Shown piece after piece: positions 37,359-38,092 of a stretch of 38,092 nucleotides of DNA. The stretch comes from an uncultured Caldimonas sp. (GTDB taxonomy: Bacteria > Pseudomonadota > Gammaproteobacteria > Burkholderiales > Burkholderiaceae). The position numbers were made by a program, and so were the translations under genes. Within the stretch, counting starts at the first letter, position 1. Each line of letters opens with the position of its first letter. Under the pieces are notes generated by a model. It worked only from the letters and a program-made list of their open reading frames with translations. It had not been told where the DNA came from and searched no databases. Location of the stretch: NCBI RefSeq assembly GCF_946480305.1, contig NZ_CAMLJQ010000041.1, positions 1 to 38,092 of the forward strand, written 5' to 3'.

Positions 37359-37471
37359 CACTGTCCTACTGTCCTGACTGTCCCACCCTAAAGGGTGTGG
37401 GACAGTAGGACAGTGGACAGCAGTCGCTGTCCGCGCTGTCAAAGGACAGTAATCGGTCAGTGATCGGACAG
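37359..37471. repeat. CTGTCC/GGACAG repeat array with large inverted repeat
   Basis: Nine exact copies of CTGTCC or its complement GGACAG lie in 111 bp: 37361, 37369, 37378 and 37427 (CTGTCC), 37400, 37408, 37415, 37444 and 37466 (GGACAG), plus a degenerate copy at 37436. Within it, CACTGTCCTACTGT (37359-37372) is the reverse complement of 37402-37415, and CCCACCC (37382-37388) nearly pairs with GGGTGTGGG (37393-37401) around TAAA. It follows the RepA-like gene. Clustered short repeats beside a replicative helicase suggest a replication origin or a control site. Confidence 0.72.
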
Positions 37472-37483
37472 CGATTGCTGCAC

Positions 37484-38037
37484 TCATTCCCCGCTCCTCA
37501 GCGCGACGAAGCCGCTTGTCTCGTGAAGCCTGCCGTCTCCGACCATGCGGCGGATCTCGCGATAGACAGACGTGTCAACGTAGCGGCCCTCAAAGTGCGA
37601 AGCCAGTTCGCTCTTCTTCATGCCAGCACCTCGCTGGGTCAACGCTTCCACGATGGCCCCGGCAATCTCGCTGGTCTTCTTGCCGCGCTTTAACCGGTCG
37701 GCCCGTTCCGGGGCTGCTGCAGGAACAACCACGCACGACGTGTTCGGCTTACCCCATTTGCCGACGCCCATGGTGACGACATCGAGACAGAAGCCGATGC
37801 GATCGCCTTTGCCGCCCATGTCTCTTTGCTTTGTGATCTCAGCGGCACGCGCACCCGTTGCTTCATCACTGGTGATCTCGATCTCCGTATCGACTGCGGC
37901 TCGCAATCCGCTCCATCCCCGCATGCCGCGAGCGGAGTCTTTTCCTGAGTGGTGCACGAGCATGAAGTGACAGCGGATCTCTTGGCGAATGCGGTCGACG
38001 TGGCGCAGCACCACCGTCATGTCATCGCCGGCGTTCT
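37484..38037 (-). pseudogene. RepA-like AAA/RecA-fold helicase, 5' end cut off
   Basis: About 184 residues of a hexameric-helicase-like protein (RepA/RecA-fold ATPase of phages and plasmids) remain. Visible: NKNAGDDMTVVLRHVDRIRQ, the strand and motif HFMLVHHSGKDSARGMRGWS, then GLRAAVDTEIEITSDEATGA and KQRDMGGKGDRIGFCLDVV. The C-terminal part (about 135-193) looks like a small winged-helix domain (KKSELASHFEGRYVDTSVYR). The N-terminal half with Walker A and B is missing. The apparent first residues MGQYYCDG at 38065 come from repeated sequence of an insertion-sequence end, not from the helicase. The gene is therefore truncated near 38038. It would have unwound DNA at the element's origin. Confidence 0.72.
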
Positions 38038-38092
38038 TGTTGCCGTCGCAGTAATACTGACCCACCGCGCCGGAGTAAAACTGACCCGCCTG
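38038..38092. mobile_element. End of an IS21-family-like insertion sequence
   Basis: The last 55 bp contain two direct copies of a 20-mer, CGTCGCAGTAATACTGACCC (38044-38063) and CGCCGGAGTAAAACTGACCC (38068-38087), identical at 17 of 20 positions and 24 bp apart. Multiple GGGTCAGTTTTAC-type repeats just inside a TGT end are typical of IS21-family elements. Here TGT begins at 38038. Transposase genes would lie beyond the window. Confidence 0.6.

Larger units (their letters stand above)
31473..38037. mobile_element. Prophage or prophage-derived element, incomplete in window
   Basis: All recognised genes here are phage-type and on the minus strand: tape measure, two small proteins, protease-capsid fusion, unknown, RepA-like helicase. 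The left limit is the dusA junction; the right limit is an insertion-sequence end near 38038. No integrase, terminase, portal, major tail, tail-tip or lysis gene is seen in this 6.5 kb, and the tape measure abuts the junction. The element is thus condensed or deleted, at least in the part visible. Confidence 0.8.

Noticed and set aside
37254..37483. CRISPR array
   Set aside because: The repeated unit is only 6 bp, occurs in both orientations and has irregular short spacing, so it is not a CRISPR array. No cas gene is present in the window.

Overview
The window is high-GC bacterial chromosome. Its gene content and order suggest a betaproteobacterium of the order Burkholderiales, probably near the Rubrivivax/Leptothrix/Comamonadaceae group. 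The grounds are a glucokinase-RpiR fusion, a rimP-nusA-infB-rbfA-truB-typA block, an SHOCT-type exported protein, and a prophage inserted in dusA. This placement comes from recognising families, not from a search.

Left edge (1-870): a decayed phage tail-completion (neck) gene without its start and with a frameshift lies beside an intact tRNA-Ser(GGA) and its terminator. Housekeeping region (950-4810): an NfeD/paraslipin (SPFH) membrane pair on the minus strand, then a plus-strand PLP-dependent Orn/Lys/Arg decarboxylase.

Maltodextrin region (4856-18896): a long minus-strand cluster runs lamB-type porin, GH13 alpha-glucosidase, malK, malE, malF, malG, a secreted single-domain starch-binding (CBM41-like) protein, a lipoprotein alpha-amylase, and a glucokinase-RpiR fusion. 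A second glucokinase diverges on the plus strand. Together they outline external starch binding and cutting, outer-membrane passage, ABC import, cytoplasmic hydrolysis to glucose, and phosphorylation. The fused glucokinase domain has Asn where the catalytic Asp should be and an altered phosphate loop (GATY for GGTN), so it looks like a glucose sensor attached to a regulator; the separate glucokinase is canonical. The lamB/glk intergenic region carries three TGTAGT-type inverted repeats resembling HexR/RpiR operators. The lamB leader has a strong internal terminator. Most gaps in the cluster hold a strong hairpin.

Information-processing region (18923-31400): an exported SHOCT protein, fabI (minus strand), then rimP-nusA-infB-rbfA-truB-typA (plus strand) with a terminator-like leader, an EamA transporter and a 3-hydroxyisobutyryl-CoA-hydrolase-like enzyme.

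Phage region (31408-38092): only about 22 codons of dusA remain before the reading frame passes into a minus-strand prophage, so this is an attachment junction in dusA. The prophage part is unusually short. From the junction inward it has a tape-measure gene, two small unknown genes, a ClpP-like protease/Mu-type capsid fusion, an unknown gene, a CTGTCC/GGACAG repeat array (possible origin), and a RepA-like helicase gene cut off by what looks like an IS21-family end at the right edge. Terminase, portal, connector and major tail genes are absent where expected, pointing to a defective or satellite-like element.
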